Positions 41,250 to 53,185 of a stretch of 64,000 bases of DNA are shown one piece after another; within the stretch, counting starts at the first letter, position 1; each line of letters opens with the position of its first letter. Position numbers and translations under genes: made by a program. Below the pieces are notes generated by a model. It saw only the letters and a program-made list of their open reading frames with translations. It did not search any database and was not told the DNA's origin. The stretch is from Bedellia somnulentella (taxonomy: Eukaryota > Arthropoda > Insecta > Lepidoptera > Bedelliidae), in NCBI GenBank assembly GCA_963576735.1, contig OY755198.1, positions 3,844,001 through 3,908,000 on the forward strand. The letters are read 5' to 3'.

Positions 41250-41320
41250 TACAAGTTTTACTTAGTTTTGGGCTAACTTGATCTGTGTATAATATTTGCG
41301 TATATTTATTATTTCATATC
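41250..41320 (+). mobile_element. S2 SINE, 3' end
   Basis: ACTTAGTTTTGGGCTAACTT, GATCTGTGTATAATAT and a TTTATT tail. Confidence 0.6.
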
Positions 41321-41531
41321 TATTTTGAGTACCGGTTCTGACTAGCCCTTCATGAGATGTGGTCATGATGTTATGTATTATAAAGGTACCAGTGCTATAT
41401 ACGCTTACATCGTGGTGTAGGATAGTTAGCAGATCAGACATAGTTGGGACATGTGCAGTTAATTTAGCTCAAAGGCGCTTTATCTAGCTAAATATTTTAG
41501 AGTAGGTTTGAAACTTTTCTTTAGATAAATA

Positions 41532-41776
41532 CATACATACATATACTCACAGCTATAATTCTCTAGAAGGGGTAGCCAACGCCAAGGAATTATAAATTCC
41601 TCAGCCACTTTTGGAAGTTGAGTGGGGAAAAGGCGGTAAAATAAAGGATTTTGGTGATGGGTCTCCAACCGCATCGCCCAAAAATCCAATAAAAAGTCCC
41701 AATACCCTTAGTCGCCTCTTACGACACCCGTGGGTAGAAAGGGGTAGCGACATTCTAAGCCGGCACTACACGGCAA
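41532..41776 (-). repeat. R245 repeat, full length
   Basis: TTTAGATAAATA at 41520-41531 and 41777-41788 is an exact 12 bp target duplication; the unit is 245 bp. Confidence 0.9.
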
Positions 41777-41897
41777 TTTAGATAAATATCTTCATTAAAG
41801 TGGGCAACGTCATGTGATAGAAATAGTACTGTAACAGTGACTGTGTAGTGAGAAAAGCTAACTTAGAGTTACTTAGCTGGTCATACTAGAGCCCTTG

Positions 41898-42015
41898 CAC
41901 GAGCGCTATTTGTTCGTCACGATGTTCGGTTAGAATGAGATGACAGTACACGATACTGTGTAAGCGCGAAAGAGATGGCTGTTTTGTACCACGCGATATC
42001 TAGTGAAATAGTCGT
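41898..42015 (+). mobile_element. M1 element, right end decayed
   Basis: GCACGAGCGCTATTTGTTCG, GAATGAGATGACAGTACACG, ACCACGCGATATCTAGTG. Confidence 0.65.
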
Positions 42016-42019
42016 CCGT

Positions 42020-42990
42020 TGTAGCTATGATGGTTCACATGTACGATAGGTTATGTGTAGTAGACACATATAGTAACTTATATATTCTAAAGGCTATCGT
42101 AAATAACATTTAAAGTATTTAAATGACAATGACATCATAGATAAATAACAATAAAGAAACTGCAAAAAGAGTATTGACCTTGTAATATAAGTTCTTGAAA
42201 AAACCTCTAAGTCTAATGATAATTATATAGTCTAATATGCTGTGATGTATAAATGCACATGTCTTTCTTCTATTTATTTAATGTATAGTTTTTAGAATAT
42301 AAGCATGTATTTAAATAAAAAGCCGAGCTGACAGTCTAATAAAAACCTAAAAGGTTTTCAGACTGTCTGGTCAATTGTTGTAAATATGTTTTTTAAATAA
42401 ACAGTATTTAAATTTTAATAAAATTATCTACAATAATATATCGGTTACTAGTATTGAAACAATCATACAACGTTTGTTACCAGTGTTGAACTAAAATAAA
42501 AGTCCATAATAAATAACTAAGATGTGTTATTTTATTATTTGCAATACTGAATCTGTAATACAGTGAAAATAGTAATATTTTGTCATAAAATAACCCGCTA
42601 ATATTAGCATATAACTATCGAATCCGCCTTAAAACTGAAAGTACCATACTATCTTAATATATTCAAGTCAATTAAGCTCCAGGAAACCTACGGAAATGAC
42701 AGCCATTGTCATTTTGAAAACATAATACGTTTATATCGATAATATATATATTTAAATGTCGGATAAACCCACTTAACCCTTCTTCTGGTAGTCGTGTTGG
42801 GTATAAAAAAATAACTAGGTCCAGAAATTTATTTCCAATTGATTAAAAAAAGAGATAGCTTGAGCTTTATTACAAGAAATTCTTCAACTATTTTGAAAAG
42901 TAATGAATGACTTTTAAAATGAAAGATTGTTCAGGACATTCACGGGAAATGGGTTCAGGCAATGTACAATTAAACATTAAATATGACTGA
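42020..42990. other. AT-rich stretch, one short hairpin
   Basis: No gene or named repeat. At 42330-42367 GACAGTCT and AGACTGTC close a hairpin whose inner AAAACCT/AGGTTTT also pairs; it is too short and loose to call a microRNA. Confidence 0.35.
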
Positions 42991-43000
42991 ATGAATGAAT

Positions 43001-43178
43001 TACTTACTTACTTACTTCGCTGGCTCGAAGACCCAAAATGACCCCATACGAGATTTTGCCACTTGCCTCGGTCTTGTGTGGTTTCTGCTGAAGCTCACGA
43101 AGATCTGCTTCTACCACATCACACCAGCGGTACCGAGGGCGCCCGACCGGTCTTCGTCCAGAATAATAAATATGAATT
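43001..43178 (-). mobile_element. Second RTE-like LINE, ORF2 C-terminus and tail
   Basis: The minus strand encodes GRRPVGRPRYRWCDVVEADL, then after a frameshift QDRGKWQNLVWGHFGSSSQR and SK-stop. The TAA lies inside the (GTAA)n tail at 43001-43019, so there is practically no 3' untranslated region, as in the RTE clade. Confidence 0.7.
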
Positions 43179-43556
43179 AACTCTTGTATCATAAATTCAA
43201 ATTATATTTTATAATAGTTAACTATATTTAGCGCTTTTTAACCAAGTGTAGTTATCTATTCGTCGCTCGGCGTGCTAAGTACCATATCACTCATTTCCTC
43301 TTTAACGGTCGGTAGAGTCAATAAAACCAATGTTTGACACGTCACGCGGGGCACGCTGACAGATTACCACTTAATGGTGTCACTATTGTGACATATATTC
43401 ACGGATATTGTCAATTACGGAGTATTTTCGACTAATGGCTAGAAAAGTATGTTTGTAAAAAATGACAAATCCAAGAAATTAATAAAAATAGGATTCAAAT
43501 AGTTTCAATAAGAGCGCATTATTTATAATTATAAGTCTTATGGTGATAAGTGACCG

Positions 43557-43925
43557 TAATAAGGTTATAGTTCAATGGGTAGAACGACCGCCCGTCACAA
43601 CAGACAGGCGTGAGTTCAAATCCCGGGCCGGGGCCTATACCAATTTGTCTTTTCTAAAGTCATATGTGTGGTTATTTTACCATGGTTATTAACGGTGAGG
43701 GAAAACATCGTGATGAAACAACATGGCTAAATTGGCTAAGTTGTACTTAGTCATGTGACACAAATTCGTACAAAACGGCGATAGGCCTGCCTCCCATCAC
43801 GTGAGTATACTGTCCGAGCGGCACGTAGGTACTCTGAATACTAGATGACGATGTCACGTGATATTTAGATGTATTAGTACCTCTGCCAACCCCTTCGGGG
43901 ATAATCGGCGAGAACGCTTGAATCT
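43557..43925 (+). mobile_element. S1 tRNA-derived SINE, near full length
   Basis: Head TTATAGTTCAATGGGTAGAA and GAGTTCAAATCCCGGG, core GTGAGGGAAAACATCGTGAT, CACGTGAGTA, CCAACCCCTTCGGGG, CGGCGAGAACG; older than the copies at 48012 and 57508. Confidence 0.8.
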
Positions 43926-44059
43926 TGAGATAATAAGTTTGCCATTGTACTAACAAAATGTATGCAACTATTCTGAAAATAAACATTTATTATTATTAAT
44001 AGAAAAATAAGACCCATCAAGCGATGACTGATGTGTTAAAACTATTTTTAATTTAAAAT

Positions 44060-44230
44060 AATCTCTGGAGAAAAAAGATGGCCGTCACTTTTTTTTATCT
44101 GCACTCCAAACGTCAAACGGTCGCGCCAAACGAAAAAGGTAGTAAGCGCAATTACATAACAATAACAGTATTCCACCTCTTTGTCAGCCGACCTTGGCGA
44201 GTGACACGCTTCTGTGACTGGCCAGTAAAT
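44060..44230. other. Unique GC-richer patch
   Basis: AGATGGCCGTCACTTTTTTT, AACGGTCGCGCCAAACG and CAGCCGACCTTGGCGAGTG; promoter-like in composition only. Confidence 0.25.
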
Positions 44231-45043
44231 TAGCCTTTAAACATTTACGTTTACAATTTGTTACCATTTTCATTACGTATTTGTTTTTTGAGAAAAATAC
44301 ATGACAGTTGTATTTTTTATGAGAATTTTGCAATTTAAGTTGTAAATATATTTATTTGTTTGTTAGAATTCGTGATTGCGATGTATATTTTCTGGACAAC
44401 TAATCATAGCCCTTATTTATTGACAGTTTAGGATTCAAGTACACCATTTGGTTGGTAACTTTTTACTAGGTCAAGTGACAAAGTATTCGTATAAAGTGAA
44501 AATGTCTACGTTTTGGTAATTTTGGTATTCTAAGTAACAGTAGAGCAAGTCACGTGAGTATATGTATGTATGTATTTTATAAGAAAAGAGAACCTCTGCC
44601 AGCCTTTTGGCTGTATACAGAGTAATACCTTTATGTCTTAGCGTTTCCAAACACTTTTGACCTTTAAAAAATAAATGCTAATTGTTCGAAAATTACATTG
44701 TTTAATTTTTTCAAATAAGACAATTGATTACAACAATATGTGGGTCCAAAAATTTACGTCTCAATGAGTATTTTCATTGTAACTTTTACTTATACTCACA
44801 TAAAGATAAATTTATGTTTAAGTTTATATATTTACTGACACACACTGATACCGTTAGTTCCTTTTTTACTATAAAACTATATGCCTATAGGATATATTAT
44901 AAGTCTAGCCAAAGTTTGATTGGTAAAGTATTCATAGACAAAAAAACTAAATAAAATATATACAATACGATAAATGACAGAACCGTGTGAAATTATGCAA
45001 TTTCAAGTTAAATATTCATAAAAGAACATATTAATATAATTAC

Positions 45044-45132
45044 AATACTGTTCACTTGAATATGTATTGATTTTTATATCAACCAATCGCTTACCTTGAC
45101 TCTATTGTATTTTATGATTAAGTTATTTACTA
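45044..45132. repeat. Left copy of a ~88 bp direct repeat flanking R245
   Basis: TATTGATTTTTATATCAACC, ACCTTGACTCTATTGTATTT and GATTAAGTTATTTACTA recur at 45378-45464. Confidence 0.85.
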
Positions 45133-45377
45133 TTGCTGTGTAGTGCCGGCTTAGAATATCACTACCCTTTTCTACCTACGGGTGTCGTAAGAAACAACTG
45201 AAGGTATGGGGCTTTTTAAGTAGTTATTGGCGATGCGGTAGGAGTACCATCACCAACGATACTTTATTTCTACCATCTTCTCTCCTATCAACTTCTAAAT
45301 ATGGCTATGGAGTTTCTAGCTCTGAAGCAATAGTTACTCCTTTTTGGCATTTACGGCCTTAGTAAATGTATGTATGT
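45133..45377 (+). repeat. R245 repeat, subfamily B, between long direct repeats
   Basis: GCTGTGTAGTGCCGGC to a (ATGT)n tail; the duplicated flank is ~88 bp on both sides. Confidence 0.85.
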
Positions 45378-45464
45378 AATATTATTCACTCAAATAGGTA
45401 TTGATTTTTATATCACCAATCGTTCACCTTGACTCTATTGTGTTTTATGATTAAGTTATTTACT
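45378..45464. repeat. Right copy of the ~88 bp direct repeat
   Basis: About ten differences from the left copy, so old; the match stops at ACTACGAC. Confidence 0.85.
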
Positions 45465-45939
45465 ACGACTACACTGTAAGGAGGTCATGTTTATACCCGC
45501 AGCAACATATAGTTTTTATCTTATTTTATATAACTTTCTTGGTTCCCGGCTGAATCAGCGTGCATTAGAGCTAAAACTCTCGAGTACATTAACGATCTCA
45601 ATTAACTAAAATATGTGTTATATTTATATAATATACTTTCGAAAACAAAGTAAAAAAAGGCTTAAGCTACTCCCAGCACTCCAAACACCCACGCGACATA
45701 AACATAATAAATTGAATGCAATAAGAAAACTTAGATACATGACATTTCAGCGTTGGCTCTGCAACATACGAGATATTTTTAAACGCATAGACAAACCTCG
45801 TGACATTATCCTGACAAATAAAAACATATACTAACAGCTACCAACTCCGATGTTCAAACATAACATCTTAATTTTATCGGGTTAAATAATTCAGCTAAGT
45901 CCAGTACGATAACGCTATTTAACGATATAGTGATATAAG

Positions 45940-46165
45940 ATAACGATTGCATTCGGTCGGGTAATACAGCATAGAAATTGAAATGTGTATCCTAATGTTT
46001 TTAGTTTAGTCGCTGAAAAGCGCGCGAGATCGACGCATGCGCTTTAGATCTGTTCGTAGTTCTTTTTCCTAAATTTAAATTAGGAACGTCGTGGGTGTAG
46101 TTTATTTGTGATAATTTCGGTGTTCAGTTCCTTGTTGCTGGAGTGCAGTGACCTTTTTACGTGTG
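45940..46165. promoter_or_regulatory. Promoter-like unique island
   Basis: GAAAAGCGCGCGAGATCGAC, GACGCATGCGC (NRF1-like) and GGTGTTCAGTTCC, an arthropod initiator-like TCAGT. No repeat similarity and no convincing downstream ORF. Confidence 0.3.
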
Positions 46166-46199
46166 TAAACTTTTTGGTAGCGATTTATATGAGAACACA

Positions 46200-46860
46200 A
46201 ACGGAAAAGTGGAAAAGTTATAGGCATTTTTTTATTGAAATGATATCAAGTTATTTAGGTACGGTTTTCCCATCATTGTTTCATGATTTGTATATAAATA
46301 ATAACGTTTGCTTCGTTATGTTTTATGCGCAATTGGTTTTATAAAGTTCTTTATCTTTTTACTTGTTTAGCGTAGGAACTTTGTTAAGAAAATTCATTTA
46401 CACCTTTTTACACTGATTCATAATGTTATACTCGGTTTTAAAAAAAAATGGTACAAAAAGCCTATACGCTAGGAATATTTAATTTATATATTTTTTTATA
46501 TATTGAACAAAACAAAAAAAACTTTTTTTAATATTTAGCACAGCCCGATTAATAAATTTAAACTTTAGTTTTAATCTTTTAATCATAAAACACGGATGTC
46601 TTTTAGTTAGAAAAATAATAACATTTAGTCTAAGTAAACGATATAACGTGAATATAATCATGCATTTCATGCTTTCTTTAATATCCTGCATCATTTTATT
46701 AATCCAACTTGTCATTTATGACCTTTAAAATTTATCTATCTTTATGTTAATCCGTAAAATTTAAAGTTAGACACCTTTTTACAAAAATTGCGTGAACGGA
46801 TAAAAATTAAATTTGGCAGGCTTTTAGACCATACAGAGGCAAAGCCCAGGATGCTAATAT
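46200..46860. other. AT-rich stretch, nothing recognised
   Basis: No repeat, RNA gene or exon could be supported. Confidence 0.35.
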
Positions 46861-46863
46861 TTT

Positions 46864-47202
46864 TGTAGTCGGCTTAGAAAAGCTCTACCCCATTTCTTGC
46901 GGTAGGTTTACGTAAGATGCGGCTAATGGTGTTGGGGTTTATTTATTTAAACACTTTTTTGCATACAAATACACAACACATAAACAGTATTTAAAAATTA
47001 CAAAACAGTCAATGTACACGGTGAGGATCAAATGAATAACTCTTTATGGGATGTTCTGGTGATGTAGTTGGAGACCCATCACCAACAACCTTTATTTTAC
47101 CATCTTTTTCCCACGCAACTTACAAACATGGCTGAGGAATTTCCAATTCCCTAGTCTGGCTACCCCTTCAAAGGATTTATAGCCGTGAGTAGATGTATGT
47201 AT
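46864..47202 (+). repeat. R245 repeat with ~90 bp insertion
   Basis: TTGTAGTCGGCTTAGAAAAG to GGGGTTTATTTATTTAAACA, then unrelated AT-rich sequence to about 47060, then GGAGACCCATCACCAACAAC to the tail. Confidence 0.72.
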
Positions 47203-47469
47203 TTAATAGCCTATTGCAAGGTATGCAACGAAGTTACATAGTCATTGCCAATCCGGAAATAAATGCGGCGTGAAGATTTGTGTGTGTGTGTGATCAGAGC
47301 TGGCATTCTGGCAATGGCTTCCGGGTTCTACTCCCGAATGGGACAGAAATGCATCTAGATTAGACCACTTTAGCATATGCATGCCTATTTAATAGAATAG
47401 ATAAGCTGCCACGTATAGTGACGAGTGAGACAAATTAAGGAAGGGGCTCCCTACAGATATTGGACAATA

Positions 47470-47717
47470 TCGCACCTCCGTTCAAATAGCACAACTCAAA
47501 AAACCAAATTGTTAAGAAAATTGCATTCGAAATTCACACTTTCTTTATATTTTACTTTTCTGCACTTATTACGAAAACTATAAATTATACTTTTATTAAA
47601 GCTATAAATATGCCAGTTTTTGAGGTAACATTTTGATGTTTTTTTCAAACGTAATTATGAAATAAAAGGGATTTAAGATTTTTTGTTAGTTGTGTCACTA
47701 TTTGAACGGAGGTGCGA
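47470..47717. mobile_element. M3 element, 248 bp MITE, copy 1
   Basis: Inverted ends TCGCACCTCCGTTCAAATAG are exact for 20 bp and continue imperfectly (ACAACTCAAAAA). TA at 47468-47469 and 47718-47719 is the target duplication, as for Tc1/mariner-type elements. No ORF. A second copy of the same length lies at 51412. Confidence 0.85.
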
Positions 47718-47718
47718 T

Positions 47719-47863
47719 ATGTAGACCCATCACCAACAATACTTTACTTTAATTTTACCATCTTTTCCTCGAGTACCTTCCAAAGATGGCTGAGGATTTG
47801 TTAATTCCGAGGCTCCAGCTACCCCTTTATGGGATTTATTGCCGTGAGTGTATGCTTGTATGT
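47719..47863 (+). repeat. R245 repeat, 5' part missing
   Basis: GTAGACCCATCACCAACAAT to GTGAGTGTATGCTTG; begins directly at the M3 border. Confidence 0.68.
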
Positions 47864-48011
47864 AGATATCCAGTATATTGCACTTTGCAAGGGATATATT
47901 AAATATATCAAATATCTAAGGTTTCCTGAAATTCCCACCCCCTATGATATAAAGCGTGATAATATGTAGAGCCTACAGCATTCTTGAATAGTGTGGTTTT
48001 TTTATTGTAAA

Positions 48012-48367
48012 CGACATGATAGTCCAGTGGGTAGAACACCCGCCCGAAAACAGAAGGGCGTGAGTTCCAATCCTGGGTCGGGCTTACACCAATTTGTCTT
48101 TTCTAAAGTCATATGTGTGGTTAATTTATCATGGTTGTTAACGGTGAGGGAAAACATCGTGAGGAAACCCACATGGCTGAGTTGTACTTTGTCATGTGAC
48201 AGTGTATTCGTACAAAACGGCTATAGGCCTGCCCCCTATCACGTGAGTACACTGTCTAAGCATAACGTGGGTACCTTCTCTGGACACTAGATGGCGCTGC
48301 CATGTGAGTTCAGAAGTATTGGTACCTCTGCCAACCCCTTCGGGGATAAACGGCGTGAACGTTTATG
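48012..48367 (+). mobile_element. S1 tRNA-derived SINE, full length
   Basis: TTTTATTGTAAA at 48000-48011 and 48368-48379 is an exact 12 bp duplication. Head CATGATAGTCCAGTGGGTAG and GAGTTCCAATCC; the cloverleaf part differs from the 57508 type (CCGCCCGAAAACAGAAGGGC), so two S1 subfamilies exist. Confidence 0.9.
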
Positions 48368-48460
48368 TTTTATTGTAAAAAAATGGTCTGTTCAGTATCT
48401 CCAAAGATTAGCCCTTCCAAACAAATAAACAATCAAAGATACAAACTTTAAAAACATAAT

Positions 48461-48668
48461 TATACTCACGGTCATAAATCCTTAAAAGGGGTAGCCATAG
48501 CTTTAGAGCTAGAAACTCCTCAGCCACATTTGGAAGTTAATAGGGGACAAGATGGTAGAAATAAAGTATTGTCGGTGATGGGTCTCCAACCGCATCGACC
48601 AAAAACTAGCATCTTACGACACCCGTGGCTAGAAAGGGGTAGTGACATTCTAAACCAGCACGACGAGT
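48461..48668 (-). repeat. R245 repeat, subfamily B, with deletion
   Basis: CACGGTCATAAATCCTTAAA to TTCTAAACCAGCACGACG; part of the GGCTTTTTAAGTGG block is deleted. Confidence 0.72.
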
Positions 48669-48679
48669 ACAAGGCAAAC

Positions 48680-49330
48680 AAACAAAACCTTACCATTTTA
48701 TAATATTAGTATATTTATGATTACTAGTATAAATACTAGCGCTTAGGTTTATATTTTTCGTGATTACGTTTTATTAATTTCACGTTCCTCGACCAAAAAG
48801 GAACGAAAGCTTAAAATATAGTTGTGTTTAGTTTAGACGACCGACCTCTCGGAAAATACTATTACATAAAACTTATAAAGTTTTGATTGCAAACATAGCA
48901 TTGTTAGCGCTTATCAATAACAATAAAAAATAATAGGTTTTCATTACACAGCTAACGATAAAACATTTCTTATTTAATTGCTGAAAGAGGCTAAAAATGG
49001 AGGAGTATGAACACCACGTCAGCACAACCCATGTATATGTTTCCAACAATGGCTTCTGAAGAAAGGAACGGTGTAACCTCACTCTCAGGATGACTAACGA
49101 ATATTTATTTAAACTCTCCTTTTCCTGCATAAAACTAAGAACCACTCGAACATGAGACCTCCGGTTTTTCTAATGCCCTTTCGATTACACCACGAAAGAA
49201 GTTAAAAAAGTGATAGGTTGAAAAATATACTTTTCGTAAAAGCCCTGTTTTTTAGCCCTTTTACATTAGATTAAGAATGCAATTTTTTCCCGCCCATTTT
49301 GTTTTTGTATTTTATTTAATTTCATCCTGA
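48680..49330. other. AT-rich stretch, nothing recognised
   Basis: No supported feature. Confidence 0.3.
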
Positions 49331-49334
49331 AAAA

Positions 49335-49540
49335 GATAGGCAAAGGAATTGAGCCATGCAGTCGGTTCTTGTTCCGTGCTTCGGAATGCACATTAAGCCG
49401 TCGGTCCCGACTACTTTCACGGTAGTAGTCGTTAGTCTGCCAACCCGCACATGGCCACCGTGATGGACTATGGTCATATTACCCTATATAGGGTAGGCTT
49501 GAGCCCCTTGGTGGTGACACATATGGGCTGTGAGTAAAAT
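49335..49540 (+). mobile_element. Lepidopteran repeat (CGTGCTTCGGAA type)
   Basis: CCGTGCTTCGGAATGCACAT, TAAGCCGTCGGTCCCGACTA and GTAGTAGTCGTTA form a block common in moth and butterfly genomes, probably a SINE or LINE 3' end. Related sequences lie at 26825-26960 and 51290-51720. Confidence 0.55.
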
Positions 49541-50077
49541 AGTCTTCTTGTTCAAAAATGTTCATTTCATTAGTCCAATAGTTATTAGGCTCTAGGCCAA
49601 TTCTTTGTTAATTTTCCCGCCATAATAATTTCGACCAACTGCATTAGTTTTTGTATGACTATGTCAAGGCAGTGTCACTGTGCCAGTGTTGCACAATTTG
49701 ACTTTGGAACCGTAAATTTGTATTTATTAACTAGCTGTGTACTGCGGTTTCACATGCATTGTTATAAAACAAATATGCATCAAATTATTACCGTTGTAGT
49801 AGCGGTAGCTCGGGATTTGAAGGTCTCGGGTTCGATTCCCAAGGCGGGGATACAAAGACACTTTTTTTTTAGATAGCTTTGTATATGTTTGTCTAACTCA
49901 ATAATTTTTGGTAATTATCACGGTAGTAGTCTTTGTGTGTAGTAATGGGCTGTTGCCGAATCAATCTATTTAATCTAAAAAATGGTATGGGTTGTAAGGA
50001 ACTTATTGCACTCTTTTATCCAAAGAGCACGTAAGAGAGCCAATAAGAAATTAAACGCTCCCCAAGAGTTTGTTAAC

Positions 50078-50232
50078 AAAACTCAACGCTCAAATCGTAT
50101 ATTCCCAAAGGCTTGGCAGAGGTACTAATACTTCTGAAAATCACGTGAGATTTTTGACCATTAGTGTTTAGAGTTTTGTTTAGACGGCTCTTTCACGTGA
50201 TAAGGGGCAGGCCTATCGACATTTTGTACGAT
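50078..50232 (-). mobile_element. S1 SINE, 3' half
   Basis: TATATTCCCAAAGGCTTGGC, CTTCTGAAAATCACGTGAGA, TTTCACGTGATAAGGGGCAG. Confidence 0.6.
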
Positions 50233-50568
50233 GCACGATTGATTTGGATTAAGCAAAAATGTATACTTCGGTAACGGAAAAAATGACTTGAATATTGTGT
50301 TAAAGATCATATCAGACCCCGTATATATTGATGGGTCAGTTAGTGTACATTGTACATACATGTACATTAAAAGTGCACGAACCATATATACTTAAAAAAT
50401 GAGATTCTTATAAACTTTTTTTTTACTCACAAACCATTTTTTTATTCACATTACTTTTATAAATTAGACTACACAAACAAAATTGACTTTTAATAAACTT
50501 GTGTATCTATTATTTAACATATGTCGAAAAATGCCGAATGTCACCTCGAATTTCATCTATTCAAGATA

Positions 50569-50795
50569 CACACCATATTCGACACGGATCAAGTTAGCCC
50601 CAAAGAAAGTGGTACTTGTACTATGGGATACTAACTCAACGATATATTTAATATTATATAATACACATATAAATAACATCAAAGACTATGAAACAATCGT
50701 ATACGCTCACCACATATAAATGTTGGCCTCAGCGGGAGGCGAACCCTCAATCTCCGGACCGAGAACGTACTTCAATCCACTCGGCCACGGAGTAC
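50569..50795 (-). mobile_element. S2 tRNA-derived SINE
   Basis: CGGATCAAGTTAGCCCCAAA at the left and a tRNA-like head at the right (CACTCGGCCACGG, GGAGGCGAACCCTCAATCTC). Confidence 0.7.
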
Positions 50796-50884
50796 ATCTA
50801 CGTTATTTACCTAAATAAAAACTGCATATAAAAAAAAACTATCGATAAAACGGTAGAACAGTTAGTATAACAATAAGAAACGCT

Positions 50885-51078
50885 TCAACCTTGCAGCGGC
50901 GTGTCGCAATAGTGATGTGCCATGGTCGCGTCGGTTTAATTAGTGTGTGTTATCGTTTGCCAAGGTTACCGCACGCTACCTATTTGGCGTGTACACTCTT
51001 TGTCAACTGACAGGTAGCTCGCTAGTTTGACATTTAGTTATTTACGCGTGAAAATGTTATCTTGTGAGTTTCGTTTGG
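50885..51078 (+). promoter_or_regulatory. Promoter-like island with possible short first exon
   Basis: CpG-rich unique sequence (GCAGCGGCGTGTCGC, GGTCGCGTCGG). The minus strand at 50955-50969 reads GTAACCTTGGCAAAC, one change from an RFX X-box. At 51054 an ATG in good context opens MLSCEFRL before a TTTGG|GTAGGT donor, a possible start exon on +. Unsupported by any downstream exon here. Confidence 0.3.
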
Positions 51079-51289
51079 GTAGGTTTTTTTAATGTTTTGG
51101 GTTTGTGTAGCTAATGTAATTAATGGGTGTATGATGTATAAAAACTGATCTTTTATTCACACATATATTTGTGTCGTGTGCATAGTGTATAAGTGCCTCC
51201 TTGGTAGAACTTATACATGAAACCGAAGAGAATTAAACTATTTGGTTACGATGTTGTTTTCTTATTTTAACCGATTACCCGAAAATTAA

Positions 51290-51725
51290 AATGATGTACG
51301 CGTAGGGCATATGTTAATCCGTCGATCTAGGCTACTATCATAGTAGTAATAGTAATCGTTACTGTCCACCCGCACTTGGTCTTCATGGTGGTCTATAGCC
51401 AAATCACCATATCGCACCTCCGTACAAATAGCGTCACAACTCAAAAAACCAAATTGTTGAGAAAATTACATTCGAAATTTACACTCTCTCTTTTTTTAAC
51501 TTTTCTGCACTTATTACGATAACTAAAAATTATACTTTAATTGAAGCTATAAATATGCCAGTTTTTGAGATAACATTTTGATGTTTTGCAAACGTAATGA
51601 CAAAATAAAAGGGATTTAACATTTTTTTGAGTTGTGACACTATTTGAACGGAGGTGCGATTACAGAGTAGGCTCATGCCTACGATGCATCGGTGGGAACA
51701 TACATGGGTTGCTGTGTGAGTGTGG
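51290..51725 (+). mobile_element. Lepidopteran repeat (CGTGCTTCGGAA type) split by M3
   Basis: GTTAATCCGTCGATCTAGGC, GTAGTAATAGTAATCG and CCGCACTTGGTCTTCATGG match 49400-49470; TAGGCTCATGCC to TGCTGTGTGAG continues after M3. Confidence 0.55.
51412..51659. mobile_element. M3 element, 248 bp MITE, copy 2
   Basis: Same length and nearly the same sequence as 47470-47717. Its inverted ends extend to ~38 bp with two mismatches. Confidence 0.85.
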
Positions 51726-51805
51726 TTTTCCAATTTACGTATAGGAAGCGGTGTAGCATTTAAATAGGTAGTACCAAACATTTTTCTACAAAGTTATTTT
51801 AGACA

Positions 51806-52083
51806 CATATACTCATATTCTCACGGCTATAATTCCCTAGAAGGGATAGCCAGAGCCAAGGAATTATAAATTCCTCAGCCACTTTTGGAAGTTGAGTGGG
51901 GAAAAGGCGGTAAAATCAATGTTTTTGGTTGGAGACATATCGGCGATGCGGTTGGAGACCCATCGAAAAAACTTTATTTCACCATCTTTCCCCACACAAC
52001 TTCCAAAAGAGGCGGAATAATTGCTAATTCCCTAGCTTTGGCTACCCCTTCAAGGGATTTATAGGCGTGAGTATAGGTATGTG
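51806..52083. repeat. Two R245 3' halves joined head to head
   Basis: Inverse 3' half (51806-51925) followed directly by a + 3' half (51926-52083), tails outward. Compare 1147-1505 and 5581-6000. Confidence 0.7.
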
Positions 52084-52276
52084 TGCGTAAACATTGATTA
52101 TGTCATGTTATATACCGAACGGCTGATCAGATTTTGGCACGATTTTGCGATCATCTAAATATAACTTACAGGTGATACTGCTCTGAGTAATGGCAACATA
52201 AACACAGTATATGAAATAAACATTTTGAACAGTAATATTCTGAGGACATACCATTTTAATAAATGTAATTGTAAGA

Positions 52277-52525
52277 GCTGTGTAGTGTCGGCTTAGAATA
52301 GCACTACCCCTTTTCTTCCGGTGGGTGTACGTAAGAGGCGACTAACGGTATTGGGACTTTTGAAGGATTTTTGGGCGATGCGGTTGGAGACCCATCACCA
52401 ACAACCTTTATTTTACCATCTTTTCCCCACGCAACTTCCAAAAGTGGTGAGGAATTTCTAATTCGTTGGCTCTGGCTACCCCTTCTAGGGATTTATAGCC
52501 GTGATTATATGTATATGTATGTATG
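52277..52525 (+). repeat. R245 repeat, full length, subfamily A
   Basis: ATGTAATTGTAAGAG stands before and after it (15 bp duplication). Confidence 0.86.
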
Positions 52526-52529
52526 TATG

Positions 52530-52722
52530 TAATTGTAAGAGGCTACTACGTGGGGCTTTTCAAGTGGTTTTTGGGCGACGCGGTCGAAGATCATCAACGA
52601 TACTTTTTTTTTCTACCATTTTGTCCCCATCAACTTCCAAATGTGGCTGAGGAGTTTCTAGCTCTGAAGCTCTGGCTACTTCTTTTTGGGTTTCATGGCC
52701 GTGAATATATGTATGTGTGTAT
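52530..52722 (+). repeat. R245 repeat, 5'-truncated, subfamily B
   Basis: GTAAGAGGCTACTACG to GGCCGTGAATATATGTATG. Confidence 0.75.
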
Positions 52723-52912
52723 AGTTTACTTTGCTATTTAGAAAAAAAAAAAAGATGATTTAAATGAGCATTGGAAACATGAAAATAATTGTAGCAATAG
52801 ATATAATTATTGAGTGTTATCTATTTATTACATATCACGTACTTCATAACATTTCAAACTGATTTCATCTTATATTGCATTATCTTTTTACACCAATTGC
52901 ATAATTTCATAT

Positions 52913-53154
52913 TACTTACAAAGACTCACGACTATAAATCCCTAAAACGGTTAGCCAGAGCTTAAGAATACGAAATTCTTCGGCCAATTTCGGAAATTGT
53001 GTGAGGATAATATTGTAAAATAAAAGGTTTTAGATGACGGGTTTCCATCCACGTCGCCCAAAATCCCTTATAAGCCCCAATAACGTTAGTCGCCTCTTAC
53101 GTACACCCACCGGAAGAAAAGGGGTAGTGCTATTCTAAGCCGACACTACACAAC
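52913..53154 (-). repeat. R245 repeat, full length
   Basis: TCACGACTATAAATCCC to AAGCCGACACTACACAAC. Confidence 0.8.
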
Positions 53155-53185
53155 AAGCTCTATATACTCTATATCTCTTTCAACT

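Noticed and set aside
42330..42367. microRNA precursor
   Set aside because: Stem too short and interrupted for a pre-miRNA.
47991..48290. 99-residue open frame
   Set aside because: It lies across the S1 SINE and its target duplication; equivalent frames occur in other S1 copies.
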